A stretch of DNA of 64,000 nt from assembly GCA_963777665.1 (NCBI GenBank), contig CAVZRJ010000003.1, positions 124,001 through 188,000 of the forward strand, given 5' to 3'. Source of the stretch: Bog-756 sp963777665. GTDB lineage: Bacteria; Actinomycetota; Acidimicrobiia; Acidimicrobiales; RAAP-2. Under the pieces are notes generated by a model. That model ran no database searches. It had not been told where the DNA came from and worked only from the letters and a program-made list of their open reading frames with translations. Position numbers and translations under genes: made by a program. Each line of letters starts with the position of its first letter. The first letter of the stretch is position 1. Below, in pieces: positions 37,419 through 45,920 of the stretch.

Positions 37419-38111
37419 GTGGATGCGACCCCCGGGATCCTGGCCTTGGTCGGCGGCGGAGAATGGCGGGAGGGGTGCACCTTCGACGCCGAGCTCCTGG
37501 ACGCCTCGGGCTCCGACGAGGTGCTCGTCCTCCCGACGGCCGGAGCCTACGAGCGCCCGGAACGACTGGTCGTGGAAGCGGGTGCGTGGTTCGAGGGGTT
37601 GGGCGGCCGGGTCGAGGGCCTGATGGTCCTCGCCCGGGCGGACGCCGAGGACGAGGGGGCTGCGGCGGCGGTGCGGCGCGCCCGGTTCGTCTACCTCGCC
37701 GGCAGCTCGCCGATGCACGTCCGAAGCGTCCTCAAGCACTCCAGGGTGTGGGACGCATTGGTTGCCGCCTGGCGCGACGGGGCGGTCGTGGCGGGCTCGT
37801 CCGGTGCGGCGATGGCCCTCACCGACCCGATGGTCGACGCGCGGGGCGGGGGGCTCACCATCGGTCTGGGTCTGGTGTCCGGGGTGGCCGTCGTGCCCCA
37901 TTTCGGCGACACCCACGAGGACGGGCACGGCGAAAAGCTCCACCGCTCGGTGCAGCTGGCCCCGGTCGGCACCCCGTTGGTCGGGATCCCCGAGCGCACT
38001 GCCCTCATCCGGGATCCCATGGGCAGCTGGCGGTCGGCCGGCTCGCTTCCGGTGGCCGTCTTCCTCGACGGGTCGGTGGCCGGGGCCGGTCTCGGGGCCC
38101 TTCCTGTCTGA
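37419..38111 (+). CDS. Type 1 glutamine amidotransferase-like / peptidase S51-like protein
   Basis: This is a protein of about 230 residues from GTG 37419. It has a Rossmann-like start, ILALVGGGEW, a middle LPTAGAYERPE, and a nucleophile elbow AGSSGAAMAL, like the GS(S)AG serine of peptidase S51/cyanophycinase-type enzymes. PHFGDTHEDGH supplies a candidate histidine. The substrate may be a peptide or a small amide; nothing in the context decides. It is transcribed divergently from the hydroxybutyryl-CoA dehydrogenase. Confidence 0.65.
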   Translation: MDATPGILALVGGGEWREGCTFDAELLDASGSDEVLVLPTAGAYERPERLVVEAGAWFEGLGGRVEGLMVLARADAEDEGAAAAVRRARFVYLAGSSPMHVRSVLKHSRVWDALVAAWRDGAVVAGSSGAAMALTDPMVDARGGGLTIGLGLVSGVAVVPHFGDTHEDGHGEKLHRSVQLAPVGTPLVGIPERTALIRDPMGSWRSAGSLPVAVFLDGSVAGAGLGALPV

Positions 38112-38162
38112 TCCGGACCGAGGGCTCCGGAAACAGGGCGCCGAGCGATCCCGCGCTGTCAG

Positions 38163-38717
38163 CTAGTCGGACTCGGTGACCGTCACCGACTCGATCACGA
38201 CGTCCTCCGAGGGTGCACCCGACCGGCTGCCCGCCGCCTCGATCGCGGTGAGGACGTCGAGACCCTTGACCACCGTGCCGAACAGCGAGTAGCTCGGGGG
38301 CAGCGAGACCCCGTCACGTCCACTCACGATGAAGAATTGACTGCCGTTCGTGTCTGGCCCGGCATTGGCCATCGCCAGCGAACCGATCTCGTAGCGGCCG
38401 GGAGCCGGCAGTTCGTCCTCGAAGCGGTAGCCGGGCCCGCCGCGGCCCGTGCCCTCCGGGTCGCCGCCCTGGCACATGAATCCCGGGATGATCCGGTGGA
38501 AGACGATGCCGTCGTAGTAGTGAAACCGGGCGAGGAAGACGAAGTTGTTGACGGTCTTGGGCGCGGCGACCGGGTCGAGCGCAACGGTCAGGGTTCCCTT
38601 GGAGGTGGTCAGCTCCGCCGTGTAGCGCTTCGCCGGGTCGATGATCATCGGCGGGGGACCGTCGAAGCGCTGGGTCTTCGGGCTCGATCCGTCTGTGGCC
38701 GGAATCTGCTGTGCCAT
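38163..38717 (-). CDS. Cyclophilin-type peptidyl-prolyl isomerase, cytoplasmic
   Basis: This 184-residue protein starts at ATG 38717 behind GAGGAG. It has the cyclophilin core: FHYYDGIVFHRIIPGFMCQGG (in part), FEDEL, MANAGPDTNGSQFFI and YSLFGTVVKG. The catalytic arginine and phenylalanine of FHRIIPGFM and QFFI are present. There is no signal or membrane segment. A membrane-anchored homologue lies directly upstream on the same strand, so the pair probably arose by duplication and serves folding on both sides of the membrane. Confidence 0.93.
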   Translation of the reverse strand: MAQQIPATDGSSPKTQRFDGPPPMIIDPAKRYTAELTTSKGTLTVALDPVAAPKTVNNFVFLARFHYYDGIVFHRIIPGFMCQGGDPEGTGRGGPGYRFEDELPAPGRYEIGSLAMANAGPDTNGSQFFIVSGRDGVSLPPSYSLFGTVVKGLDVLTAIEAAGSRSGAPSEDVVIESVTVTESD

Positions 38718-38779
38718 GGTCGTACTCCTCGTGTCGGGTCGCTGTGGTCGGGGATGCTGCGGGCCGTGCGGCGCGTCGT

Positions 38780-39601
38780 TCAGGACTCGTTGATGGTCAC
38801 CGACACCATGCGGTGCAGGGTGGTCGGCGTCCCCGACGACGCCCCGTCGGCGTTGATCTTCGCGACGACCGGCATCCCGGCGGTCACCTGGCCGAACAGG
38901 CTGTAGCTCGGGGGCAGGGTCTCGCCCTGCGACCCGGCGACGATGAAGAACTGGCTGCCGTTCGTGTTGGGGCCCGAGTTGGCCATGGCCAGCGACCCGA
39001 GCGGGTACTGCGGCGATGCCTTCGCCGGCAGCTCGTCCGCGAATTGGTAGCCGGGGCCTCCGGTGCCGGTGCCGGTCGGGTCCCCGGTCTGGTCGACGAA
39101 GGAGGGGATGACCCGGTGGAAGATGATGCAGTCGAAGAAGTGGTGGTCGGCGAGGAAGACGAAGCTGTTGACCGTCTTGGGCGTCGTCTTCGGATCGAGC
39201 GCGACGGTAATCGGTCCGACATCGGTCGTGATGGTCGCCGTGTAGGTCTTGGAGGGATCGATGGTCATCGGTGGGTACGACGGATAGGAGGGCTTGTTGA
39301 GGGTGGCGGTGAGACTTGCCGGGCAGTCGGCCGAGGTGGTGATCGCGCTCGGGGACTTGTTGCCCGATCCCCCGGCCGCAGCCGGCTTGGTGGTGGTCGT
39401 CGAGGATGAGGACGTGGTCGTGGTGCTGGCCGACTTCGACCCGGGCTTGAAGATGAGGAACGAGACCCCGACCACGACGGCTGCCACAAGCACCAGGGTG
39501 ATCACCCGCCGGAGGTTCTGGCGCCGCTTGACTGCCTTCTGCTCGGCCTCGCGCCGCGCCTGCCGGCCGGCCTTCTGACGTTGACGTTTGTCGGTGGGCA
39601 C
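38780..39601 (-). CDS. Membrane-anchored cyclophilin-type peptidyl-prolyl isomerase
   Basis: GTG 39601 starts a 273-residue protein with a very basic N-terminus, one transmembrane helix (VITLVLVAAVVVGVSFLIF, about residues 33-51), a Ser/Thr-rich spacer and an outside cyclophilin domain. The active site is slightly altered: HFFDCIIFHRVIPSFVDQTG, MANSGPNTNGSQFFI and YSLFGQVTAGM keep Arg and Phe, but the usual MxQGG reads VDQTG. It is expected to act on exported proteins at the cell surface. It sits 62 bases upstream of the cytoplasmic homologue. Confidence 0.9.
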   Translation of the reverse strand: MPTDKRQRQKAGRQARREAEQKAVKRRQNLRRVITLVLVAAVVVGVSFLIFKPGSKSASTTTTSSSSTTTTKPAAAGGSGNKSPSAITTSADCPASLTATLNKPSYPSYPPMTIDPSKTYTATITTDVGPITVALDPKTTPKTVNSFVFLADHHFFDCIIFHRVIPSFVDQTGDPTGTGTGGPGYQFADELPAKASPQYPLGSLAMANSGPNTNGSQFFIVAGSQGETLPPSYSLFGQVTAGMPVVAKINADGASSGTPTTLHRMVSVTINES

Positions 39602-39696
39602 GGGCGTTCAGGGTAGCCGGTCCGTAGCGGTCCGCCGCCGTCGCCCCGCGTCGCCACGGCCGGGCCTCCAGACGCCGCGCTGTAGCCTTGGCGGCC

Positions 39697-40908
39697 ATGT
39701 CTCTCGTGGTCCAGAAGTTCGGCGGCACGTCGGTCGGCGACGCCGAGCGTGTCCGGGCGGTGGCTGACCACATTGCCCGCACCCGCCGTCAGGGCGACGA
39801 GGTGGTGGTGGTGGTCAGCGCGATGGGCAAGACCACCGACCAGCTGGTCCGGATGGCGGGCGACGTGAGCTCGGTGCGCCCGATCCGCGAGATCGACATG
39901 CTGCTCAGCTCCGGCGAGCGGATCTCCATGGCCCTCCTGTGCATGGCCCTGGCCGAGCTCGGGGTGGAGGCGACGTCCTTCACCGGCAGCCAGGCCGGGA
40001 TCATCACCGACACCGCCCACACCCGGGCCAAGATCCTCGAGATCCGGGGAGAACGTCTCCGCCAGACCCTGGCCGCCGGCGGCGTTCCCGTGGTCGCCGG
40101 GTTCCAGGGGGTCTCGACCGACCAGGACGTGACCACCCTCGGGCGCGGCGGCTCGGACACGACAGCGGTGGCCCTGGCCGCAGCCCTGGGCGCCGATGTC
40201 TGCGAGATCTACACCGACGTTCCCGGAGTCTTCAGCAGCGATCCCAGGATCGTGCCCGAGGCGCGCCGCCTGTCCCGGGTGAGCTACGAGGAGATGCTCG
40301 AGATCGCCGCCACCGGCGGCCGGGTACTCGCGCTGCGCTCGGTCGAGTTCGCCCGCAACCACAACGTCCCGCTCCACGTCCGCTCGAGCTTCACCTGGGA
40401 GCCGGGCACGTGGGTCGGCAAGGAGGATCCCGCCATGGAGCAGGCTGTCGTCACCGCGGTGACCCACGACGTGACCGAGGCCAAGGTCACCGTCACCGGG
40501 GTGCCCGACCGTCCGGGACTCGCCGCCCGGCTCTTCCGCGGGCTGGCCGACCGGAACGTGAACGTGGACATGATCGTGCAGAACACCTCGCTGCACGGGA
40601 CGACCGACATCTCGTTCACCATCCCCGGCTTCGATCTCGCAGTGAGCACGGAAGTGTGCGAGGCCCTGGTGCCCGAACTGGGCGCCACGGGGGTGACCTC
40701 CGACGACGACGTGGCGCGGGTGTCGCTCATCGGGGCGGGCATGAAGACCCATCCCGGGGTGACCGCCCTGACCTTCGAGACGCTGGCCGCCGAAGATATC
40801 AACATCGAGATGATCTCGACCTCCTCCATCCGGATCTCCTGCCTCATCCGGGCCGAGGAGGCGGAGACAGCGGTGCGGGCCCTTCACGCGGCCTTCGAGC
40901 TGGACTGA
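39697..40908 (+). CDS. lysC: Aspartate kinase
   Basis: ATG 39697 gives 403 residues with the kinase signature VVQKFGGTSVGD, the ATP/aspartate site GRGGSDTTAVALA and two C-terminal ACT domains (TVTGVPDRPGLAARLF; LIGAGMKTHPGVTALTFETLA). It makes aspartyl phosphate, the first step to lysine, threonine, methionine and diaminopimelate. The ACT domains predict feedback control by lysine and/or threonine. The asd gene follows 60 bases downstream, the usual actinobacterial pairing. Confidence 0.96.
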   Translation: MSLVVQKFGGTSVGDAERVRAVADHIARTRRQGDEVVVVVSAMGKTTDQLVRMAGDVSSVRPIREIDMLLSSGERISMALLCMALAELGVEATSFTGSQAGIITDTAHTRAKILEIRGERLRQTLAAGGVPVVAGFQGVSTDQDVTTLGRGGSDTTAVALAAALGADVCEIYTDVPGVFSSDPRIVPEARRLSRVSYEEMLEIAATGGRVLALRSVEFARNHNVPLHVRSSFTWEPGTWVGKEDPAMEQAVVTAVTHDVTEAKVTVTGVPDRPGLAARLFRGLADRNVNVDMIVQNTSLHGTTDISFTIPGFDLAVSTEVCEALVPELGATGVTSDDDVARVSLIGAGMKTHPGVTALTFETLAAEDINIEMISTSSIRISCLIRAEEAETAVRALHAAFELD

Positions 40909-40968
40909 ATCCCGCGGTCCGATCGGGTCCTGGCGACCGCCGCCGGCGGCCGCTCGTACACTGGGGCC

Positions 40969-42000
40969 GTGCGAATCGGAGTCGTGGGCGCGACCGGGCA
41001 GGTGGGGACCGTGATGCTCGACGTCCTCGACGAGCGGGACCTCCCCGTCGACCGGCTCCGCCTGTTCGCCTCGTCCCGCTCGGCCGGACGGACGCTCGGG
41101 TTCCGGGGTGCAGAGATCGAGGTCGAGGACGCCGCGCAGGCCGACGTGTCCGGACTCGACATCGCCCTCTTCTCGAGCGGTGCCGCCGCCTCGCGTGAGT
41201 TGGCGCCCCGCTTCGCCGCGGGCGGTGCGATCGTGGTCGACAACTCTTCCGCATGGAGGATGGACCCCGCGGTACCCCTGGTCGTCCCCGAGGTCAACGA
41301 GTCCGCCCTCGGCTCGATCCCGAAGGGCATCGTGGCCAACCCCAACTGCACGACCATGGTGGCGATGCCGGTGCTCAAGCCGCTGCACGACGCGGCCGGC
41401 CTGACCCGGCTCGTGGTCGCGACCTACCAGGCGGTGTCGGGTGCCGGACGTTCCGGGGTGGCGGAGCTCGAGGGGCAGCTGCTCAAGACGGTCGACCGGG
41501 CGGCCGCCCTCACCTTCGACGGCCGGGCCGTCGAAGGCCCACCGCCGGCGGTGTTCGCCGACACCATCGCCCACAACGTGCTGCCGGTGGCCGGCCACCT
41601 CGTGGAGGACGGCTCGGGGGAGACCAACGAGGAGCAGAAGTTCCGCGACGAGAGCCGCAAGATCCTCGGGATCCCCGACCTCCAGGTGACCTGCACCTGT
41701 GTCCGGGTGCCGGTGTTCACCGGGCACTCCCACGCCATCGTGGCCGAGTTCTCCCGTCCGCTGAGCCCGTCCCGGGCAACCGAGCTGTTGGCCCGGGCGC
41801 CCGGGGTCCTGCTCTCCGACCTGCCGACCCCTCTGCGGGCGGCCGGAACCGACCCCTCGCTGGTCGGACGGGTCCGGATGGCCGACGGAGCGCCCCACGC
41901 CCTCGCCCTCTTCGTGAGCGGGGACAATCTGCGCAAGGGCGCAGCCCTCAACGCCGTGCAGATCGTCGAGTCCCTGGTGAGGCTCGGCATCGTGACCTGA
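40969..42000 (+). CDS. asd: Aspartate-semialdehyde dehydrogenase
   Basis: This 343-residue enzyme starts at GTG 40969. The NADP site is GVVGATGQVGTVML, the active cysteine is in VANPNCTTM, and the C-terminal half has RVPVFTGHSHAI with its conserved histidine. It reduces aspartyl phosphate made by the preceding kinase to the semialdehyde that feeds lysine/DAP and threonine/methionine synthesis. It is co-directional with lysC and probably co-transcribed. Confidence 0.96.
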   Translation: MRIGVVGATGQVGTVMLDVLDERDLPVDRLRLFASSRSAGRTLGFRGAEIEVEDAAQADVSGLDIALFSSGAAASRELAPRFAAGGAIVVDNSSAWRMDPAVPLVVPEVNESALGSIPKGIVANPNCTTMVAMPVLKPLHDAAGLTRLVVATYQAVSGAGRSGVAELEGQLLKTVDRAAALTFDGRAVEGPPPAVFADTIAHNVLPVAGHLVEDGSGETNEEQKFRDESRKILGIPDLQVTCTCVRVPVFTGHSHAIVAEFSRPLSPSRATELLARAPGVLLSDLPTPLRAAGTDPSLVGRVRMADGAPHALALFVSGDNLRKGAALNAVQIVESLVRLGIVT

Positions 42001-42044
42001 TTCCCGACCGCCACGCCGGGCGCCCGGGTCACGGGGTTACGGGG

Positions 42045-42704
42045 TCAATCGGGGTGCGCGGCGTGGATGCCGGTGATGGGGACCGGCCCGGTGGTGGCGG
42101 CCAGGATGGCCACCCGCCTGGCCAGGTTCACCGCGTGGTCGCCGAACCGCTCGTAGAAGCGGGCCAGCAGCGCGAGCTCGACAGCCACCGGGAGCGGCAT
42201 GGTCCCTGCCACGACCTCCACGGTGAGGCTCACGTGGAGGTCGTCCATCTCGTCGTCGAGGATGTCGACCGCGGACGCCGCCGCGGGCGCGCGCTCGGCG
42301 TAGGCGTCGGTCGTGGTCCGCCACATGTGGACGGCCACCTCGCCCATGCGCTCGACCAGACCCCGGCTCCGCGGCGAGAGCTCGGTCCCGAGTCCCCTCG
42401 CAGCCCGCCGGGCGACGTGCTCGGCGAGGTCGCCGTTGCGCTCGAGATCGGGGAGCATGCGGATGACGGTGACCAGGAAGCGGAGGTCGCTCTGCGAGGT
42501 GATCCCGGCGACGGTCAGCTGCTGGAGGGTGAGCTCCTCGATGTCGTGGTAGAGCCGGTCGACCACCGCGTCACGGTCGGCCAGCGCCTTGGCCGCCTCG
42601 CGGTCCCCGGACAGCAGCGCGTGGGTTGCGCCGGACACCGACTCGCCCACCAGCGCGAACAGTTGCAGCACCTTGCGGTCGATCTGCTCGAGCGTCGTGT
42701 CCAT
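42045..42704 (-). CDS. phoU: Phosphate-uptake regulator PhoU
   Basis: ATG 42704 gives 219 residues, all alpha-helical, with two PhoU repeats. Each has an E/D..D motif for metal clusters (RLYHDIEELTLQQL; ILDDEMDDLHVSL) and the conserved ERNGDLAEH and ERFGDHAVNLA segments. PhoU links the Pst transporter to the phosphate two-component system. No pst genes are in this window. It converges on asd. Confidence 0.93.
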   Translation of the reverse strand: MDTTLEQIDRKVLQLFALVGESVSGATHALLSGDREAAKALADRDAVVDRLYHDIEELTLQQLTVAGITSQSDLRFLVTVIRMLPDLERNGDLAEHVARRAARGLGTELSPRSRGLVERMGEVAVHMWRTTTDAYAERAPAAASAVDILDDEMDDLHVSLTVEVVAGTMPLPVAVELALLARFYERFGDHAVNLARRVAILAATTGPVPITGIHAAHPD

Positions 42705-42751
42705 CGAGCCCACCGTACCGCTTCCGCCCGGCCCCTCCCAGGGGGGAGGTC

Positions 42752-44029
42752 TCAGCCGGCGGGGCCCGCCTCGACGTCGTCGCTCACGATGATCCGGGGA
42801 CCCGACCCCCACGACAGGTACCGCCACGACCAGTTGACGAAGACCACGATCTTGTTGCGGAAACCGACCAGATAGACGAGGTGGAGGCCGAGCCAGGCCA
42901 GCCAGCCGAGGGTCCCCCGGACCACCCGCCCGCCGGGGAACTGGGTGACGGCGGCCCGGCGTCCGATGGTCGCCATGATCCCCTTGTCCCGGTAGCGGAA
43001 GGGCTCGGACGTTCCGCCCTCGAGCCGCCGCAGGATCTGGGCTGCCGCGTGGGCACCCGACTGGATGGCCACCTGGGCGACCTGGGGGCAGATCCGCTCG
43101 CTGTCCTTCCCCGGTCCCCACAGCACGGCGGCCGCGTCCCCGACCGCGTAGGCCCCGTCGTGGCCCTCGATCGAGAGGTCGGGGCGGACCACCAACCGGC
43201 CGCCGGAACCGGTCGGGGCCGCGATCGCCGCGGCGACTGTGTCGTCGACCGTGACCCCGCCGGCCCAGACCACCGTGCGGCTCGGGATCACCGCCCCGCC
43301 CTCGAACTCGACACCCTCACCGGTGACCGCCCGGACCTTGTGGCCGAGCATGAGCTCGACCCCCCTCGCCGCGAGGGTGGCGGCCGCGTACTCGGCAGCG
43401 GATGCACGGAACGGAGTCAGCAACCGGTCGAGCGCGTCGACCAGGACGATCCGTGCGGCCGACCGCTCGAAGCGGAAGCCGTCGTGCCGTACGGAGATGT
43501 CGAGTAGCTCGGCGAGTGCGCCGGCCACTTCGACACCCGTCGGGCCGCCCCCGACCACCACGAAGGTCAGCGCTCCCTCGGGGTGCAGCCCGACGTCGGC
43601 ATCGACGTCCTCGAGTCCGCGCAGGATGTGGTCGCGTAGCTTCCGGGCGTCGGTCAACGTGTAGAGCGGGAAGCTGTGTTCGGAGGCACCGGGGATGTGG
43701 AAGAACTGGGTCGTCGCGCCGCTGGCCACGATGAGCGAGTCGAAGGGGAGGTGCTGGTCTCCCCGGAGGAGCACCTCGCGGCGGTCCCAGTCGACGCCGG
43801 TCACCGCGGCGAGGCGGAAGGTGACGTTCCGGGCCTTCCCGAAGATCACCCGGATCGGGTAGGCGACGTCCCCCGACTCGAGCCCGGCGGTGGCCACCTC
43901 GTAGAGCAGGGGCTGGAAGGTGTGGAAGTTGCGCTGGTCGACGATGGTGACCTCGACCGGCCTGCCGACGAGGTGCCGGGCCGCGGACAGGCCCGCGAAC
44001 CCGCCCCCCACCACGACGACGCGGTGCAT
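42752..44029 (-). CDS. ndh: Type II NADH dehydrogenase (NDH-2)
   Basis: This 425-residue flavoprotein starts at ATG 44029. The FAD-binding start is RVVVVGGGFAGLSAARHL, the NADH-binding turn is FVVVGGGPTGVEVAGALAE, and a second FAD segment is GAYAVGDAAAV. The QVAIQSG helix and hydrophobic C-terminal WLAWLGLHLVYLVGF fit membrane-associated NDH-2, which passes electrons from NADH to quinone without pumping protons. It is divergent from rmuC. Confidence 0.92.
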   Translation of the reverse strand: MHRVVVVGGGFAGLSAARHLVGRPVEVTIVDQRNFHTFQPLLYEVATAGLESGDVAYPIRVIFGKARNVTFRLAAVTGVDWDRREVLLRGDQHLPFDSLIVASGATTQFFHIPGASEHSFPLYTLTDARKLRDHILRGLEDVDADVGLHPEGALTFVVVGGGPTGVEVAGALAELLDISVRHDGFRFERSAARIVLVDALDRLLTPFRASAAEYAAATLAARGVELMLGHKVRAVTGEGVEFEGGAVIPSRTVVWAGGVTVDDTVAAAIAAPTGSGGRLVVRPDLSIEGHDGAYAVGDAAAVLWGPGKDSERICPQVAQVAIQSGAHAAAQILRRLEGGTSEPFRYRDKGIMATIGRRAAVTQFPGGRVVRGTLGWLAWLGLHLVYLVGFRNKIVVFVNWSWRYLSWGSGPRIIVSDDVEAGPAG

Positions 44030-44207
44030 CGGGCCATGGTGGCACACGGGCGGGTCGGCCCCCTGGGTGTCCCGCCTCCGTCGGCGGGTACCGCCCTCCG
44101 CGAAGGTGGCACACCCCGTCGGTACGCTGGCCACGCGGGCCGCATGGGCACGCTGGCGTCCCGCCGGGGTGGTCACACCCCGCCGTGGCACGGGAGAGGA
44201 ATTCGAC

Positions 44208-45698
44208 ATGATCACCGGACTCGTTCTCGGCCTGGTCGCCGGTGCCGCCCTGGGCCTCGTCGTCGGACTGCTGGTCAGGGCGGGGCAGGTGACCGCGGCA
44301 CGCACCGCCGAGGCCCGCCACGCCGACGCCGAGGCGCGGGTCTCGGCACGTGACGCCGAGCTGGAGGCCGTGCGCGGTGCGTTGGCCGACGAGCAGCGCG
44401 AGCTGGTCGGGGCGCGGGCCGAGGCCGCCCGACTCGATGCGGAGCTGACCCATGCCCGGGCCTCCACCCAAGAGCGGGCCGGCACCCTCGAAGAGGTCCG
44501 TCAGCAGTTGACCGGCGAGTTCGCCCGTCTCTCGACCCTGGCCCTCCGCCAGAACAACGAGCAGTTCCTCCAGCTGGCCGAGGCCAAGCTGGGCGAGACC
44601 CGACAGGCCGCCGATGGCGAGCTGGCCAAGCGCCAGGAGGCCATCGAGCAACTGCTCAAGCCCATCGGCGAACAGCTGGGCAAGTACGAGGAGGGGATGC
44701 AGCGCCTCGAGGTGGAGCGGCAGCGGGCCTACACGACCCTCACCGAACACATGAAGCACCTGTCCACCTCCCACGACCAGCTGCAGAAGGAGACCCGGAA
44801 CCTGGTCACCGCGCTGCGTTCCCCCCAGACCCGCGGCCGGTGGGGCGAGCTCCAGCTGAGGAGGGTGGTCGAGATGGCCGGCATGCTCGAGCAGTGCGAC
44901 TTCTCCGAGCAGGTCAGCTCGGACGGGGACACCGGTCGCATGCGGCCCGACATGGTCGTCCACCTGCCCGGCGGAAAGAACGTGGTCGTGGATGCCAAGG
45001 TGCCCATGCAGGCCTTCCTCGACGCCAACGAGGCGGACGACGAGTCGGTGCGACGGCTCCATCTGGTCAGCCACGGCCGTCAGATGAAGGCGCATGTCGA
45101 CGCCCTGTCGAAGAAGGAGTACTGGAAGCGGGTCGACCCCTCTCCCGAGTTCGTGGTGGCATTCATCCCCGGCGACCCGCTCCTCACCGCCGCGCTCGAG
45201 CACGAACCGGGCCTCATGGAATACGCCGTCGCCAACCACGTCCTCCTCGCGACGCCGACCTCGCTCATCGCCCTGTTGCGCGCCGTGGCGTACGGATGGC
45301 AGCAGGACGCCCTCGCGGAGAACGCACGTCAGGTCCAGGTGCTCGGCACCGAGCTCTACGAGCGGATCTCCGTGCTCGGCGAACACGTCGCCGGAGTGGG
45401 CAAGGGGCTCACCAGCGCGGTGACCGCCTACAACCGCGCCGTCGGCTCGCTCGAGAGCCGGGTGCTGGTCACTGCCCGCAAGTTCGCGGAGATGGGCGTG
45501 CCCGGAGCGGGGGAGCTGACCCCGCCGAGCCCGGTCGAATCCGCAACCCGGGCTCTCCAGGCTCCCGAGCTCGCACCGGCCACCCTCGACCTCCCCGGTC
45601 TCGGCATCGGATCGGTACTCGACGAGGCCGTGAACGGTGACGGATCGGAGTCGTCATCGACCCTCCCGACTGCTCGGCCCAGGGCCGTGACCCATTGA
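44208..45698 (+). CDS. rmuC: DNA recombination protein RmuC homologue
   Basis: ATG 44208 gives 496 residues: an N-terminal membrane helix (GLVLGLVAGAALGLVVGLLV), a long coiled coil (about 35-190), then the conserved RmuC nuclease-like domain with TRGRWGELQLRRVVEMAGM, PGGKNVVVDAKVPM and FIPGDPLL. The Glu and Asp-x-Lys residues resemble a PD-(D/E)XK core. It limits sequence inversions in E. coli. The stop codon lies inside the first copy of the tandem repeat at 45688. Confidence 0.92.
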   Translation: MITGLVLGLVAGAALGLVVGLLVRAGQVTAARTAEARHADAEARVSARDAELEAVRGALADEQRELVGARAEAARLDAELTHARASTQERAGTLEEVRQQLTGEFARLSTLALRQNNEQFLQLAEAKLGETRQAADGELAKRQEAIEQLLKPIGEQLGKYEEGMQRLEVERQRAYTTLTEHMKHLSTSHDQLQKETRNLVTALRSPQTRGRWGELQLRRVVEMAGMLEQCDFSEQVSSDGDTGRMRPDMVVHLPGGKNVVVDAKVPMQAFLDANEADDESVRRLHLVSHGRQMKAHVDALSKKEYWKRVDPSPEFVVAFIPGDPLLTAALEHEPGLMEYAVANHVLLATPTSLIALLRAVAYGWQQDALAENARQVQVLGTELYERISVLGEHVAGVGKGLTSAVTAYNRAVGSLESRVLVTARKFAEMGVPGAGELTPPSPVESATRALQAPELAPATLDLPGLGIGSVLDEAVNGDGSESSSTLPTARPRAVTH

Positions 45699-45726
45699 AC
45701 AGGTCAATGACCCATTGACCAGGTCA
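45688..45726 (+). repeat. Tandem 20-base repeat of an inverted-repeat element
   Basis: TGACCCATTGAACAGGTCA (45688-45706) and TGACCCATTGACCAGGTCA (45708-45726) differ at one base and are spaced by one base. Each has TGACC...GGTCA arms, the form of a dimeric-regulator operator. The second copy overlaps the -35 element of the promoter at 45715. Confidence 0.7.
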
Positions 45727-45743
45727 TTCGCTCGACCTACCCT
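45715..45743 (+). promoter_or_regulatory. Candidate promoter of the UDP-sulfoquinovose synthase-like gene
   Basis: TTGACC and TACCCT are separated by exactly 17 bases. The -35 falls inside the second operator-like repeat, so a bound protein would block it. A leader of about 170 bases follows before the GTG at 45921. It can form stems but matches no riboswitch class I can name with confidence. Confidence 0.6.
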
Positions 45744-45920
45744 GTATCGCTACATTACGATCCCGTTTCAGTTCTAGGATCCCCTCTCAATTCTCTCAGC
45801 TGATCCGAAGGGAGAACCGGGTTTGTCGCCAGGGGAGAGCAGTACCAATTGGGGGATCGCGCCCGTGAAGGCGTCACACGTCCGTTGCCGCACCCGCGCG
45901 ACGAGGGAGGAAGGCACCGC

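Noticed and set aside
39502..41898. 798-codon minus-strand frame across lysC and asd
   Set aside because: Antisense shadow of two well-conserved enzymes.
45750..45920. Riboswitch in the sqdB leader
   Set aside because: The leader has stem potential and a GGGAGAACCGGG stretch, but I could not match it to c-di-AMP, SAM or cobalamin consensus. A covariance-model search would decide.
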